This document shows, piece after piece, positions 1-11,379 of a stretch of 64,000 bases of DNA. Each line of letters starts with the position of its first letter. Position 1 is the first letter of the stretch. The stretch is taken from positions 102,511 to 166,510 of the forward strand of contig QKWP01000570.1 of assembly GCA_003550325.1 (NCBI GenBank). Reading direction: 5' to 3'. The translations under genes and the position numbers were made by a program. Under the pieces are notes generated by a model, which was not told where the DNA came from, searched no databases, and worked only from the letters and a program-made list of their open reading frames with translations. Source of the stretch: Gigaspora rosea. Its lineage: Eukaryota; Glomeromycota; Glomeromycetes; Diversisporales; Gigasporaceae.

Positions 1-7
1 ATCAATT

Positions 8-90
8 AGTAAAATTTAGAGAATTATAGAAATTTGTATAATTTTATTAATAAAATTATACAAATTTTTATGATTTTCTAAATTTTACTA
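8..90. repeat. 82-bp near-perfect AT-rich hairpin
   Basis: The two arms of about 38 bp are reverse complements around a TTAA centre (left arm starts AGTAAAATTTAGAGAATTAT, right arm ends TTTTCTAAATTTTACT). It looks like a small fold-back or MITE remnant. No coding content. Confidence 0.8.
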
Positions 91-122
91 ATTTGTGATT
101 TAGGTAAACATGTGCATATATT

Positions 123-315
123 ATGAACCTGAACATGTTCATGAACCTTGAACTGAACCTGAACTGAACTTTTTTTAAGTTCAGGTTCAGGTTCATGTTC
201 AATAATTTTAAGTTCAGGTTCAGTTCAGTATTGAACTTTTAGAGCAGGTTCAGGTTCAGGTTCATTGAACCTGAACCTGAACCTCTATTGAACTGAACTG
301 AACTTCGGAACCCTA
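123..315. repeat. GAACCTGAAC fold-back array
   Basis: Head-to-head runs of the 6-mer GAACCT/GAACTG and its complement AGGTTC alternate three times, so the tract can fold on itself repeatedly. It resembles the GTTTCGG/CCGAAAC array at 6.4-7.5 kb in design but not in sequence. Confidence 0.75.
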
Positions 316-1719
316 CACCCAATTATTAAAACTTATAAAAAATTTTTTTTGAGGTTTCCAAATTTTGACCCGATTTTGACCCGGCTGGGTTATGAAAACT
401 AATTGATTAATTTTTCGTGGCCTAATCTAAAAATTTGGCGAACTAATTTCTAGATATTACATAAGTTAACCAATCAAAATTATTACTTAATCATGTGATG
501 CCAACCAATCAAAATGAACTTAATATAATCTTAAATTTGGCGCATTTATAAAAAATTAGATGTTTTATATTGTCCTTATTAAATTTGATGATTGTTTTAT
601 ATATAAAAGTGGATGCTTTCTAGTGTCCCAGTCAAATTTGGCGCAGTGGATATCTATGCTATCCTGAACTGTAGGAAGCGGAAACTGGTATAAGTCTGGA
701 GCCCAGCGATAATTTTAGTCTGTCAGATCACATTTTTTCAGGGAATCTTAAAGCAGAGGCAAATCACGGGATGTTCATCCATCCAATAGGATTGTGGAAA
801 ATTTAAAGCTAAACCTACTTTGGGGCATTAATGAAAAATGTCGGGTCAATTTTGTTAGTCCTAGCCGCTGTTAGGATGGTGGTTGTATTTTATTTGATTT
901 TCACACACTTTATTCGCCATGCAAAGAAAGTAAATTGTATTTAATAATAGGCCTAATATCTGATATAAATATCGTATGATGATTTCGTTTATTTTTAAAA
1001 TTTGTATAAAATGTCGTATAACTCATTGTAATTACTCAAAATTTTAGATTGTTAAATTGCGTAACAATGAATGACCAATAAAGTCGTTCTCCTGAAATTG
1101 GCGCATTTATATAGAAATTTAAATTCTTAAAATAACGTAATGATCCGGGTTCTTGCGGTTCTTGCTAAGTGCTTGTAGTCGACCATTATTTATCGTCTTG
1201 ACTAAATCAATTTTTAAAAACCCAATCGATTATTCTGATGATTAATTAAACTATATGTGCATAAATGAATATGATTGGACATTAAGTAGAATTACTACAG
1301 TACTAACAGCTAATTGCTACTGTATTACGTATCTGGTATTGCTTTTCATTACTTAAATGCATGGATCTTAAATATTTTTTACACAAAAGTGGATTTCATC
1401 CTCAAAACTATATAGCGGGATTTAAAATAATTATTATTTCGACAAAGTCAATTTTTTAAAGAAATCGACTGACTTGGCCGGCTAGGCCGATAAAATCGAC
1501 CAACACAAAATCGATAGTGCCAGAGATTTTTACTGTTTTTAGTAATCTTTTTTTTTTTTCATTAAAGTACGTACATACTAAGTAATGATTTAATGCAGTG
1601 TACGCATATCCAAAAATAGAGTTAGTAACGATGGTACGAAACCACTTGATCATTCATAAATTAACAAACAACCAAACAGTTGTTCAATCGTTAAATCAGT
1701 TTAGAACTCTAAATTCACA
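316..1719. other. Non-coding upstream region with a dispersed ACCCGG repeat
   Basis: No gene is visible. Positions about 320-430 (AATTATTAAAACTTATAAAA through GACCCGGCTGGGTTATGA) recur at about 46503-46620, so this is a dispersed repeat. Around 640-760 there is a slightly GC-richer stretch with a tRNA A-box-like GGCGCAGTGG but no B box. The NADAR gene promoter should lie in the last few hundred bases; no clear TATA box was identified. Confidence 0.5.
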
Positions 1720-3117
1720 ATGAGCCAGCAAGCACAGCCAGGAGTTCAATACAATATTGGAAGGTGTAAAGAACATTCTTGTAAATGTCAAAACTTTTAT
1801 ACGGATAATAATAATCAAAACATATGCGTTCAATGTAAACATGATATCGGTATACACTTAGACTTTGAAAATTGTATATATGAACTTCTTTTTTGATTTA
1901 TGCATTCTCTTTTTTAACTTCCAAATTCACGTAATCGATGATTAGAAATCTTCGATATTTGAATTATTAAGAATTAATTATCGGCCTAATGCATATATAT
2001 TCCTTTTAGTGCCAGATCCTAATTATCGGAATAGGTACCTCGAAAACCCGATACATTCGTCAATTGAACTTCATACAGACCATCAAGACCATATGAATCA
2101 AATGCATCAACCAGGTATCGAACTATTTTTAATAATTTATTATTCTTTTTTTTTATTAAAGATTTTCAATAAATTTTTTAACAATAATTTTTAGTGCGAG
2201 AACAACCACCTCTAAATACTATATGGTTTTATAATCGTAACGAAGAATATTATGAGTTTACGAATTTCAAAGAGGGTTTTCCAATTAATATCTCAATTGG
2301 TGAAATTAGCAACACTTTCAGGGATTATTTTGAAGTAAAATCATGGTCCACAAGCGAGCATCTTTTCCAAGCTGCAAAGTTTAAAGAAAGTCATCCAGAA
2401 ATCGTTGAACAAATTCGAAAATGTCGTTCTCCTAGGGATGCATTAAATTTAGCTAGAAATAACCAACATTTGGTGGATCCAAATTGGCAAGAGATTAACG
2501 TAAATGTTATGAAATGGGTAGTAAAAAATAAATTTACACAACATCGTAAATTAGCAGAAAGTTTATTGTCGACGGGTGACAAAATACTTGTAGAACATAC
2601 AAATATAGATAAATTTTGGGGTGATGGAGGTGATGGTAGCGGACTTAATTGGCTTGGACGTATTTTAATGGAAGTTAGAGAAGAGTTGAAAACACATCAA
2701 TTTCAACTTCCTCCACCGCCTCCACCGTCATCACATAGTATGTATAATGTTGGTTTGGGTCAAAATGGATCAGATGGTAATATACCAATTCCTCCAAAGT
2801 TACCACCACGTAGGCCAGTAAAACGAGATTTATCCAAATTTCACCCTAATCAAAATAAAGACCAACAATATAATCAATCCAGTCAAAATAAAGATCAACA
2901 ATATATTCAAAATCAACAATATAATCAAGATCCAAATCAGATTCAATATGCGTTTCAACCTCCGCATCATTTCCAATCTCAACAACAACCTCAACAACAA
3001 CCTCAACAACAACCTCAACAACAACATTTTCAACAACCTATAAATCAACCTTCTGAAAATTATGCGTATTATATACCATACGGTCAGCAGAATCTTAATA
3101 ACAATCCCAATATGTAA
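1720..3117 (+). CDS. NADAR-domain protein with N-terminal Cys cluster and Q-rich tail
   Basis: The model has three exons: 1720-1849, 2010-2114 and 2195-3117, with GT-AG introns of 160 and 80 bp. The phases join cleanly to give 385 aa. Residues about 87-245 match the NADAR (YbiA-like) fold: WFYNR, EFTNF near the start, the core SEHLFQAAKF, and the end motif KFWGDGGDGSG..WLG. Bacterial YbiA-type NADAR enzymes are N-glycosidases acting on riboflavin intermediates, and other NADARs act on ADP-ribosylated nucleotides; the substrate here cannot be told. The first exon carries Cys spaced C-x4-C-x-C then C-x2-C-x-H, a possible small metal site. The C-terminal ~110 residues are Pro-rich, then repeated QQQP and NKDQQY units, probably disordered. 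The stop overlaps a good donor (TATGTAAGT), but splicing there also gives Met-stop, so the protein end does not change. Confidence 0.88.
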
Positions 3118-3208
3118 GTAGAATATTAATGCATATTTATGTTATTTTTAAATTTAGGTAATCAGGTGATGTAGATGAATATATTGAAATCATGTAAACG
3201 TAATAATC

Positions 3209-3214
3209 AATAAA
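3209..3214 (+). terminator. Candidate poly(A) signal of the NADAR gene
   Basis: AATAAA lies 92 bp after the NADAR stop codon in AT-rich DNA, a usual spacing for a fungal 3' UTR. It is assigned by position only. Confidence 0.4.
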
Positions 3215-3810
3215 GTTATTTAATAATTATATAAATTTAATAAACTTTCTGAAATTTTAAATCTCTATTAAGTACGATATAGCATTATTCTACATACTAT
3301 AGTTCATTATCTATTCACTTGCAAACTCAATTTTATATGGAGAATAAAAAAACTCGCTGTTAGTGTTTCATAAAATGGCTCCTACGTCAAATAATTTAGA
3401 CAAAGTTGCCGCCAGTTAACAGTTTAAAATTTACTACATAAACCGAGCTATATTTGATTTTATTTATTTAATTTCGAGTTAAACATATATTGTTGATAAA
3501 ACCAACAAACTAATCAATTTCTGTATTAATATATAAAATTTAACTAATTAATTGATTCATTGATAATTGTTCAATTATAAATACTTTTAGTTATTAAGCG
3601 TTAGAATAAATTAATAAACTTTATTGTTACATATATATCATTATATATATATATATCTATTAAATTAATAACTATATATATATATAATTTAACGTGACAG
3701 GTTACGACTAATTGATTAATATCGGTCCATATTAAATAGATCTTAACGGTAAGGTTAGATTGGTTTCTTAGAGCACCGAGATAAAATTTTTTTTTAATTT
3801 TGTCGATCAA

Positions 3811-4233
3811 CCTCCCGTCAGGGACACGGAAAAATATAGATATGAATAAAACGGAATTTTCAGTACAAAACGGTATAAAATGGAATTTTTGACAGTAACG
3901 AATTTTTGGGCAAAATTAAGAGCAGTGTATGTTTAATTTGGGCCAGGTAAGATAATTAGGAACGTCGGAAAGTTTCGGAAAATTTCGGAAGATATCAAGA
4001 AATATGAAATATGGGTGAGCTCTCCATCTGGAAAATGTGCACTTATAGAGAGATCTAATTATGACGCATGATAATAATTACTCTAAAAGCAATATATTTT
4101 ATTGTGAAGAAAAAAGGAGCACTTGCGAGGAGAATTGACTGTATCGATAAAATAGGAGTAAAATTTTATATCGCTATAAAAAGGATTTTTTTTACAAATC
4201 AAACCGGTATTTTTCCGTGTCCCTGCCGTGATG
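3811..4233. mobile_element. 0.42-kb TIR element
   Basis: The ends are inverted repeats: CAGGGACACGGAAAAATA at 3819 and its complement ending CCGTGTCCCTG at 4225. Partial matching extends about 7 bp further out on each side. No transposase ORF is present. No target duplication was found on either the CAGGG or the longer boundary, so the exact ends and superfamily are uncertain. hAT termini often start CAGGG, but the 8-bp duplication expected for hAT is absent. Confidence 0.65.
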
Positions 4234-4289
4234 TGCGGATTTGCATGCACATTACGTAATCTATAAAATTACTTCACTCTTTTTTTGCT

Positions 4290-4930
4290 TATAGTTTTTT
4301 CACAAGAAAATTTAAGGCTGACTCTCAAGTCAACACGAAGTTCGACGTTGAAGCTCACCAAGAAAATTTGCGCCTCTCCTGCGACATAAGAAGTCAATAC
4401 GAAGTCTTTACCAAGAGAAAAAGACGTTTAAAAGGTTAGTATTTTTTCATTTGAAGTTTGTAGTAGGTACAGTAGTTAATAAGGGAACTGGAAGCACGTC
4501 GGGCCACAGGATGCGAAAGTTGCCAGTCAGGTAATCAGACCTGACGTACGGTGGACGGCCTACTGTGAACGTCCTTCCTTTTTAATTGCCCGAGAGCTTC
4601 CTGTGCGGGAATACGCTGAATAAGGTTGCACCCCGTCTTCAGCAACAACAACAACTACCACAACCACAACAAGAAGAAGAAAAGAAGATTACGAACCAGG
4701 CGGGGGCGTGCTGAATCTTATATCCCAATGAGATCTTGTAGGGATCCGAGCTACGTTTACGCGCCCTCTGTGAAAGTCCAAGATCTTTTGCTCAAGAAAA
4801 AAACTCTTCCATATACAGTATTATTATAGGAATCTACGCGAATACGAAGAAGAAAAATCAAATTCGACTAAATGAAATACACCAAAAAATCGGGTAGCAG
4901 AATTCCTACGAAGTAAAGATGTAAATTGTA
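4290..4930. other. GC-richer block of unknown nature
   Basis: This stretch stands out from the AT-rich flanks. It holds an open stretch of about 40 codons (roughly 4309-4434, plus strand) that ends at a GT donor-like GGTTAGT. A stem then follows around 4525-4552 (TCAGGT AATC AGACCTGA). A CAACAAC/AAGAAG-rich run lies near 4640-4690. No known RNA family (U snRNAs, SRP, RNase P, TPP riboswitch) was recognised and no protein family was matched. It could be a gene fragment, a structured RNA or a repeat. Confidence 0.3.
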
Positions 4931-6394
4931 CCGTATGAACAAATAATATAATTATATTTTAACTTGTGAAAGTTTTTTTTTATAATAAAATTATTATATT
5001 TTTCGAAGAGACGCTTTCATAGAAAATTCTGTTTATTAAAAAAATGTCCTTTTCTTGTTTTCAATATAAAATTAAATAGATTTTTTTTTTTAAACAAATC
5101 GATCTTTGCCTTTTAAGTTTTCCGAAAAGAGCATATCTGATATATTCTAAAATTTTTGTAATTTGGATGAAAATTTATATTAAAATTTTTTGTACAATAT
5201 GAATACATTATAATTTCATGTAACTTTTGAAATACTACAATTTCAAATTAAATAATTGAATAATTCCTCAAAAAAAATAAAATAAATAAATAAATAATAA
5301 AAATAAAAAATGAAAAATATCCAGTTTACTTGATATTAGCTAATGCCGAAGTTTGGGTTTTACGTTTAGGTTAGAATTAATAATTAGAGTATACGTGGAT
5401 TTTAACGGGGTTTATCTCAAATAGAGACCCGAATTTCGTGATCAAAAATAAAATTACCGATTTCTAATTTTTTTAAAAAAAATTACTACATACTATATAT
5501 ATAGTACTTTATATGGCTATATAATACTGTACAGTATTAGTCAAAAAACAAAAATCTTCAAATGTGTAATAATAGATTAGGGTATATTGTATATTGATAC
5601 TTCTTTTGTTTTGTAGTAGCAAAGTAAAAAAATAATATTCTGGTTACGGAACCAAATATTTTCAAAATACAAATTGGCAGTTTATTTTAATGATTAATGC
5701 TAAGTCAACTAACCAATTTAAATTAATTTACAAGTATTAACTTTGTATCGCTATTTGTAGCTAAACTAATTTAAGTATTTTTAAACTTATAAAAATTAAA
5801 AAGTAAGATCTTACAATATTCATGCATTAAGTAAAGTGTTTGAAAGGTCGAAATACAAATATCTTGAAAGGTTTATATAAATCGAATAACTTTTTATTAA
5901 CTGTTAATATATATATTTTTTGTATACAATATTAAGATTGTGCGAAGCAAATTTTACTTAATACACGAATAATATCCATTACTTAAAAATGTTCTGCTAA
6001 TTCTACTTTCAGTGTCAAAATAGGTCATCTGAGACTTCCTTTTTAATTTATTAAATAGACTGCATTATCATCAATTTGTACGATTACATATATTAGTTTA
6101 TTAAATAAAATTATAAAACTAATAGCCGGACATAAACGAAATTAGAATCAGACAACAGAATAAATTAAAGAAATATAAAATATCTATTCGGATATCTAAT
6201 TAAATATCCGGACATAAGCATTGTTCGTCTGCATATCCTCTAGCAATGCCAGTTCGACCTTCTTCAGCAGTCTCCTGCGGTCTCCCCGATTTTTTGTTCT
6301 AATCCCCGAAATGTCCGAGAATTTAGATATTCTCCAGCAGCGCTAAAGCACCGTGGAAATTGATGTATATGGTATCAGATAGTATTAGATCAGA
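4931..6394. other. AT-rich intergenic DNA, no gene seen
   Basis: Only short chance ORFs, A/T runs and low-complexity AAATAAAT are visible. Confidence 0.6.
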
Positions 6395-7508
6395 GATGGC
6401 ACCGAAACCTTTTTTGGCGATTCCGAAAGTTTCGGGTTTCGGATTATAGCTTCCGAAACCTTATCCGAAACTCGAAACCTCAACCGAAACCCGAAACCTC
6501 AACCGAAACCCGAAAACTCAACCGAAACCCCGAAACTGCCAAAACATCAATAATTTATTTGTTTATTCTCTCCAAAGTTGGCGCCGAAACCCTTTTGTGC
6601 CAAATCCGAAAGTTTCGGGCTTCGGATTATAACTTCCGAAACCTTATCCAAAACTCGAAATCCCGAAACCTCATTCGAAACCCGAAACCTCACCTGAACA
6701 CCAAACTTCCATTTATTGCATTAATGTATTATATATCTCTTTCAAATGCACTGATGTATGCTATGTATCTCTTCAATATATATTAATCGCATTGATGTAT
6801 GCTATATATCTCCTTAAAGAATACAATAAAATTTGAATATCCAGCAATATTTGGACCGAAATGCATCCAACAATTTATTGCATGCTTTTTGTTGTTATGA
6901 TTCACAAGTAAAACATGAAAGGTAAATCCAGAGTTTATATTCTGACAATCAAGGTTGCTTTTGCAAGCATCAGTTTTTTACTTACTACGTAAAAACTGGA
7001 TACAATATCAAGTAATAATAAGTAATTAGTACGTCCATATCCACTAATGATAGAATTAATAAGTTACCGCAGAATTAAATAAATTTTGGTATCAAAAGTC
7101 ATCAAATACTTATCGATTCATCATTGGCAATTTTTTCTATCGCCCTAGAATTTGAAATCAGTTGTAATAACGGTATGATATTAAAAATAAAGTTGACCAG
7201 CTTTAAAAAAACCCCCGGACAAACCGAGGCAGTAAAAAAACATAATTAAAAAAATGACCTATATAATGTTATAATTTATTCAAAAATAAATTTACATTTT
7301 GGGTTCATTAAAAATAAATCAACTTTACAATAAATTTTAAAGGTTTAAATATTATATTTTTGAGTTTCGGATTATAGGGTTGAGTTTCGGATTATAGTTT
7401 CGGGGGTTTCGGGTTTCGGAGTTTCGATTTTTTTTTAAAAATCCGAAACTAGTTTCGGATTAGAACCCGTCCGAAACTAGTTTCGGGTAGGTTTCGTTTC
7501 GACGCCAT
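6395..7508. repeat. CCGAAAC / GTTTCGG inverted array
   Basis: Tandem CCGAAACCTCAA-type units fill 6400-6700, and the complementary GGTTTCGG motif recurs at 7365-7500. The outer ends are weakly complementary (GATGGCACCGAAAC against GTTTCGACGCCATG). It looks like a fold-back element with repeat-rich arms and an AT-rich middle. No protein is encoded. Confidence 0.6.
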
Positions 7509-7555
7509 GTTTGTATTAGATTTTTGAAGGTTGATAAAATCATAACCCATAAACT

Positions 7556-7684
7556 TCATAAATTACCTTGTGATGAATCTTTGAAGGCGTATCTCCTATT
7601 TTGTTTGAACTTGCCTGTGACCAAAGAAAAGTGAGGTTCATCCTCATTTCAGGTTGAAAATCGATTTCGTCAATGTTTGCATCT

Positions 7685-7716
<32 letters not shown>

Positions 7717-9180
7717 ATGAATATACATAGCTTTGATGGATATTACCTCATCACAATTACTTACCGGATAGTAATTGCTGAAAATCTGTAATATATTCTC
7801 CGGTTTATTGTTTCAATCTAAATTAATAATATCTCAATAATTGATTAAAAAAGCTTTAAAATCTCAAAGAAATTAACTTACGGATTCAGTGCAATTTCTA
7901 ATTCAAAAGGTGTGACAATTGGACGATAAAACTCCTGAAATATGAAATTTTAAATTTATAAACTCACATAATTTTTTGATAATGCAAAAGTAAATAAATC
8001 AATTTTATGAAATGAAAACCTTAGAATCAAGCAAACTATTTGCTGGACAAGATACGCAATCAATTTCCATAAAGTTTGCCATCTTTGCCGCATTGAGTTT
8101 GCCCATCACGAACGTGTAAAACTTTTTTTCCCGCATGAATAATCAGTTTTTTGAGATGTGAGATTATTTCCAAATAATGTGCTAATGAAAGGTTCCAATT
8201 TGTGTTAATTAGTCATATAAAATATAAAGACTATATTAAAACGATATAGAACACTTTACCTACACCCAAGGTACCCACTACTATGCCAATAACTTTAGCT
8301 TTTTGAACCATATAAAAGCTGAATGTGGAGGAATTTTTGTCAAGTTAACAAACTATTAAAATTAATTGAGAACAACATGAAAACTTACCGTTTCATTAAC
8401 GAATGATTTTTTGTTAATGTCTCTTGGCGCCCTATTCGCATTTCAGGATTGTATGAATAAACCTTACAACACAAAATTCTAAATTATGAGACAACATAAA
8501 TATTTTATATGTTAGTATATACCTTACACTTATTGCACGTCATTAAAACGTTTACCAGTGTTGAACCAATATAAAAAATCGTGTAGGATTCAATGCTCGT
8601 TCCCTCAAAAAGTTTATAATATCTTCCGTTGAACTGAGGATTATCCATATCTACCAATAATAGTTAAGGAATAAAATAATGAAACCAATAGTTGACGTGT
8701 GGTACCTTTCTCTCTTTTTAACTTACCTTTTAATCCTTGTGATATATTACAATCGGTTTTGACGAAAGATTGAATAACATTTGTGTATTTCAAGTCTGTT
8801 TGCACTTTATGCACGAATTTATCTAATAAAAAGAAGTTGAAACAATACATTCATTTTAAGAAACTAAAGATCAATAAACAAAAACGACAAATACTTACCG
8901 TAATGAATAATGCATTCAACACTAGCATGCTGAGCTGTAACTTCGTCAACCGGAAATTGAAGAGCAATCTATAAATTAAGAATGGTTAGTCTTTATTTAT
9001 TACTAGAAGTATGCTTAACTTACTCTTTCGTACGTTCAATTTCGTAAATATGATCTAATTCTTGAATTGATTTCGCCAATTTTTGCTACGAACTTCAATT
9101 GTTCGATCTATGACGGCACTACCGTCATTGGTAAAATTGTTGGTCCTTGAAGAGAAGAACTACGAAAAGATTATCTTAAT
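7556..9180 (-). pseudogene. DPH2: Decayed DPH2 (diphthamide biosynthesis subunit 2) copy
   Basis: On the minus strand at least nine exon-like blocks spell DPH2 in order: an N-terminal [114 protein letters not shown] and EPHFSLVTGKFK. Most blocks are bounded by normal GT-AG signals, so introns are kept. Disabling changes: IALQFP runs directly into VDEV, losing about 40 residues expected in DPH2; the CLSPTSR-type segment after IIHYG is absent; a TAA (7805-7807) replaces the Trp codon before TGEY; and a frame change at about 7640-7652 precedes DEPHFSLVTGK. In other eukaryotes DPH2 partners DPH1 in the first step of diphthamide synthesis on EF2. This copy is unlikely to make a working protein. 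Confidence 0.85.
7690..7719. repeat. (AAT)n microsatellite
   Basis: About ten copies of a trinucleotide lie in what corresponds to an intron of the DPH2 pseudogene. Confidence 0.9.
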
Positions 9181-9253
9181 GAATGCATGGACTTATATCG
9201 GTTTTTTTATGTGGTACTAAATCCGCGATTTCTTATTGGATAATGTTATCAGA

Positions 9254-9550
9254 TGGAAGCCTATCAGCAACAGTTACACAAAGTGTTTCAATTTTTTAAA
9301 TGGCTATAACTTTTTGAGCTTTTAAAAAAATCAGACTGGTAACTTTGTAGAGCTATATCAGCTCTACATGTATACCAAATATCTTTTCAAAATCTCATCA
9401 ATGTAAAGAGTTGATGCATTTTGAAAATTGAAATTTTATATGTAAATGATATAGCTCTACAAAGTTACCAGTCTGATTTTTTTTAAAAACTCTTAGATAA
9501 AAGGTTATAGCCATTTAAAAAATTGAAACACTTTGTGTAACTGGCTTCCA
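9254..9550. mobile_element. ~0.3-kb fold-back element with ~100-bp arms
   Basis: The left arm runs from TGGAAGCC through CAGTTACACAAAGTGTTTCA, and the right arm is its complement ending GGCTTCCA, with long near-identical inverted arms around a short AT loop. An extra ~10 bp (TATCAGCAAC) lies in the left arm after TGGAAGCC. No target duplication is evident. It lies between the DPH2 and L25 pseudogenes. Confidence 0.85.
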
Positions 9551-9609
9551 GCACCATATCTTTTTTAAAAAAATCTGATTCCACCTCTTCGACGATCATA
9601 TTTTTTGCA

Positions 9610-10389
9610 ATGGCTCCCAAAAAGTCTGGCAAGTGAGAAATTCGCTACGGATAATCTTGTACATATTTCGAAGAGGGGATGGATGAGTCATTTACACATT
9701 AATTTTTTAATTGAATTTATTCCACAATAGCAACAGGCAAGCCTAAAAAGCTACGCAAACAGCCGAAACAAGAATTGAAGGTTCTAAGGAAAAAGAAGGC
9801 GGAAAGTCTAAAGAAAATCCAAAGCACTTGCAGCCAAAAAAGCTATTGTAAATGGAGTTCATGAAAAAGCAGAAAACAAGATCCGTACTTCAACAACATT
9901 TTGCCGACAAAAACTCTTCGGCTACCACGCAAACCCAAATATGTGCATAAATCTATCCCTCATATACCTCGTATGGATCAATATAGGATTTTGAAGAATC
10001 CTCTAAATACGGAATCCGCAACGAAAAAGATTGAGGACACAAATACACTCGTTTTCATTGTTGATGTCCAGGCTAATAAGCGTCAAATCAAAGAGACAGT
10101 TAAGAAGTTGTATGATGTTGATGCTCAAAAAATTAACACTTTGATAAGGTACATGTGCTTTTACAATGTCATTCCCACACAATGATATTATTTATGTAAT
10201 TTTTACATTTTTAATTATTAGACCGGATGGAACAAAAAAAGGCTTATGTTCGTCTTACTACCGACGTGGATGCTTTGGATGTTGCTAATAAGGTTTTTAT
10301 GATTATCCGTATTATTATTTGTACATTCGTTATAAAGATAGTTAATTACTTCTTTTTTATTTTTTTAATCATAGATTGGGTTCATTTAG
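9610..10389 (+). pseudogene. RPL25: Ribosomal protein L25 (uL23) copy with several frame shifts
   Basis: The order of coding blocks is complete for uL23: MAPKKSGK (9610-9632), a Lys/Ala-rich N-terminal extension, [58 protein letters not shown] (to 10148), AYVRLTTDVDALDVANK (10222-10292) and a last exon GFI-stop (10375-10389). Introns are retained. The frame is broken at the exon 1/2 junction, near 9741, near 9824, near 9907 and in an A7 run near 10237, all by single bases. Several usually conserved Arg positions are changed (RRP to CRQ, VRANK to VQANK). Known role of the family: 60S subunit protein near the exit tunnel. Decay is favoured; homopolymer assembly errors are the alternative. Confidence 0.85.
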
Positions 10390-10872
10390 TGCTTAGATCC
10401 GGATACACGGATGGACATCCTAATTTATATTCCCTTAATTCGGCTTTATAAATAGAAAGATGTTTATTCAGTTATCAGACTTAAAACGATTTTGATCTGA
10501 TTTATGTTATATTTTTATTAGTTTATTATGAAATTTATAACGATAAAAAAAAAAAAAAATTGCTTAATCGAACATTAAACCCACAAACTGGTGTTAACAC
10601 AGTCTATCGAAAAAGAAGTCCCGAAAACTAAAAATAATATTGAATATTCACACGATATATACCTTTCTTATTACTACAGCTAAACTTACATCAATTTGAA
10701 CACTGCTTTCTGACCCTACAATAGTAATAGTTTATGCAGTTTTTTGTTTCTTATATTGCGATCAATCTATGAATTTATTCTTATGTGACAATCGATTCTG
10801 GTAAATTAATACCATATCGATACATGTCATTATTGCTACGAGATGCACTAAGCAAACAAATATATACAACTA
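10390..10872. other. Intergenic, no feature seen
   Basis: AT-rich DNA with an A14 run near 10546. Nothing coding. Confidence 0.5.
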
Positions 10873-11163
10873 GTGTGTCCAGGGTACTGCCTGCGGTGTA
10901 TAGTTCTGCTAAAAATATTATATTGTTCTTATAAGAAACATGTGATTTAAATCATTTTTAAAATCAAAATTACAATGAAAATAATATTATGGCAGGGTGA
11001 AACCTGAGTTGGCTAAGTTGCGTTATTGATGTTAGGGTTAGGGTTAGGGTTAGTTTCTATTTTAGGATTTTTTTGATCATCAATAACGTAACCTAAAAAA
11101 CTCAGGTTTCGCCCTGTCGTAATAATATGAGCATAATTATGCACCGCAGTACTCTGGACACTC
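10873..11163. mobile_element. 291-bp TA-flanked MITE with nested inverted repeat
   Basis: The termini GTGTGTCCAGGGTACTGC and GCAGTACTCTGGACACTC are inverted repeats, flanked on both sides by TA (10871-10872 and 11164-11165). This is the pattern expected of Tc1/mariner-type non-autonomous elements. A second internal inverted repeat (GCAGGGTGAAACCTGAG / CTCAGGTTTCGCCCTG) frames the TTAGGG tract. Confidence 0.8.
11032..11053 (+). repeat. Interstitial (TTAGGG)3 tract
   Basis: Three telomere-type hexamers plus TTAG sit in the loop region of a TA-flanked element. The tract is far too short to be a chromosome end. Confidence 0.9.
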
Positions 11164-11379
11164 TATATACAACCCATTTTATTTGGGAAATCCCTTAATT
11201 TTCCTGATTTAACTGCTTGTATCTTTGCATTTTTTTTAAAAGTCGTTTCTGCTATTTTTTTTTTTAAAAAAAAAGGTTTCCCTTCTCCTGCGACTTCTTT
11301 GGTAATGAAAATTGCAAACAATTTTTGGTTTAATTTAATAATTAATCGGGATTATCAAATCATCAGCTTGTCTTCAGTT

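Noticed and set aside
640..760. Possible tRNA gene (GGCGCAGTGG resembles an A box)
   Set aside because: No B box at a suitable distance and no cloverleaf could be drawn.
2830..3048. 72-codon minus-strand open frame rich in Leu
   Set aside because: It is the complement of the CAA/CCT repeats in the Q-rich tail of the NADAR gene; the plus-strand gene explains it.
9901..10451. Two separate small genes for the L25 pieces
   Set aside because: The two open stretches are consecutive parts of one uL23 protein separated by an intron and a single-base frame break.
11032..11053. TTAGGG repeats as a chromosome end
   Set aside because: Only three units, inside a TA-flanked inverted-repeat element, with ordinary sequence on both sides.
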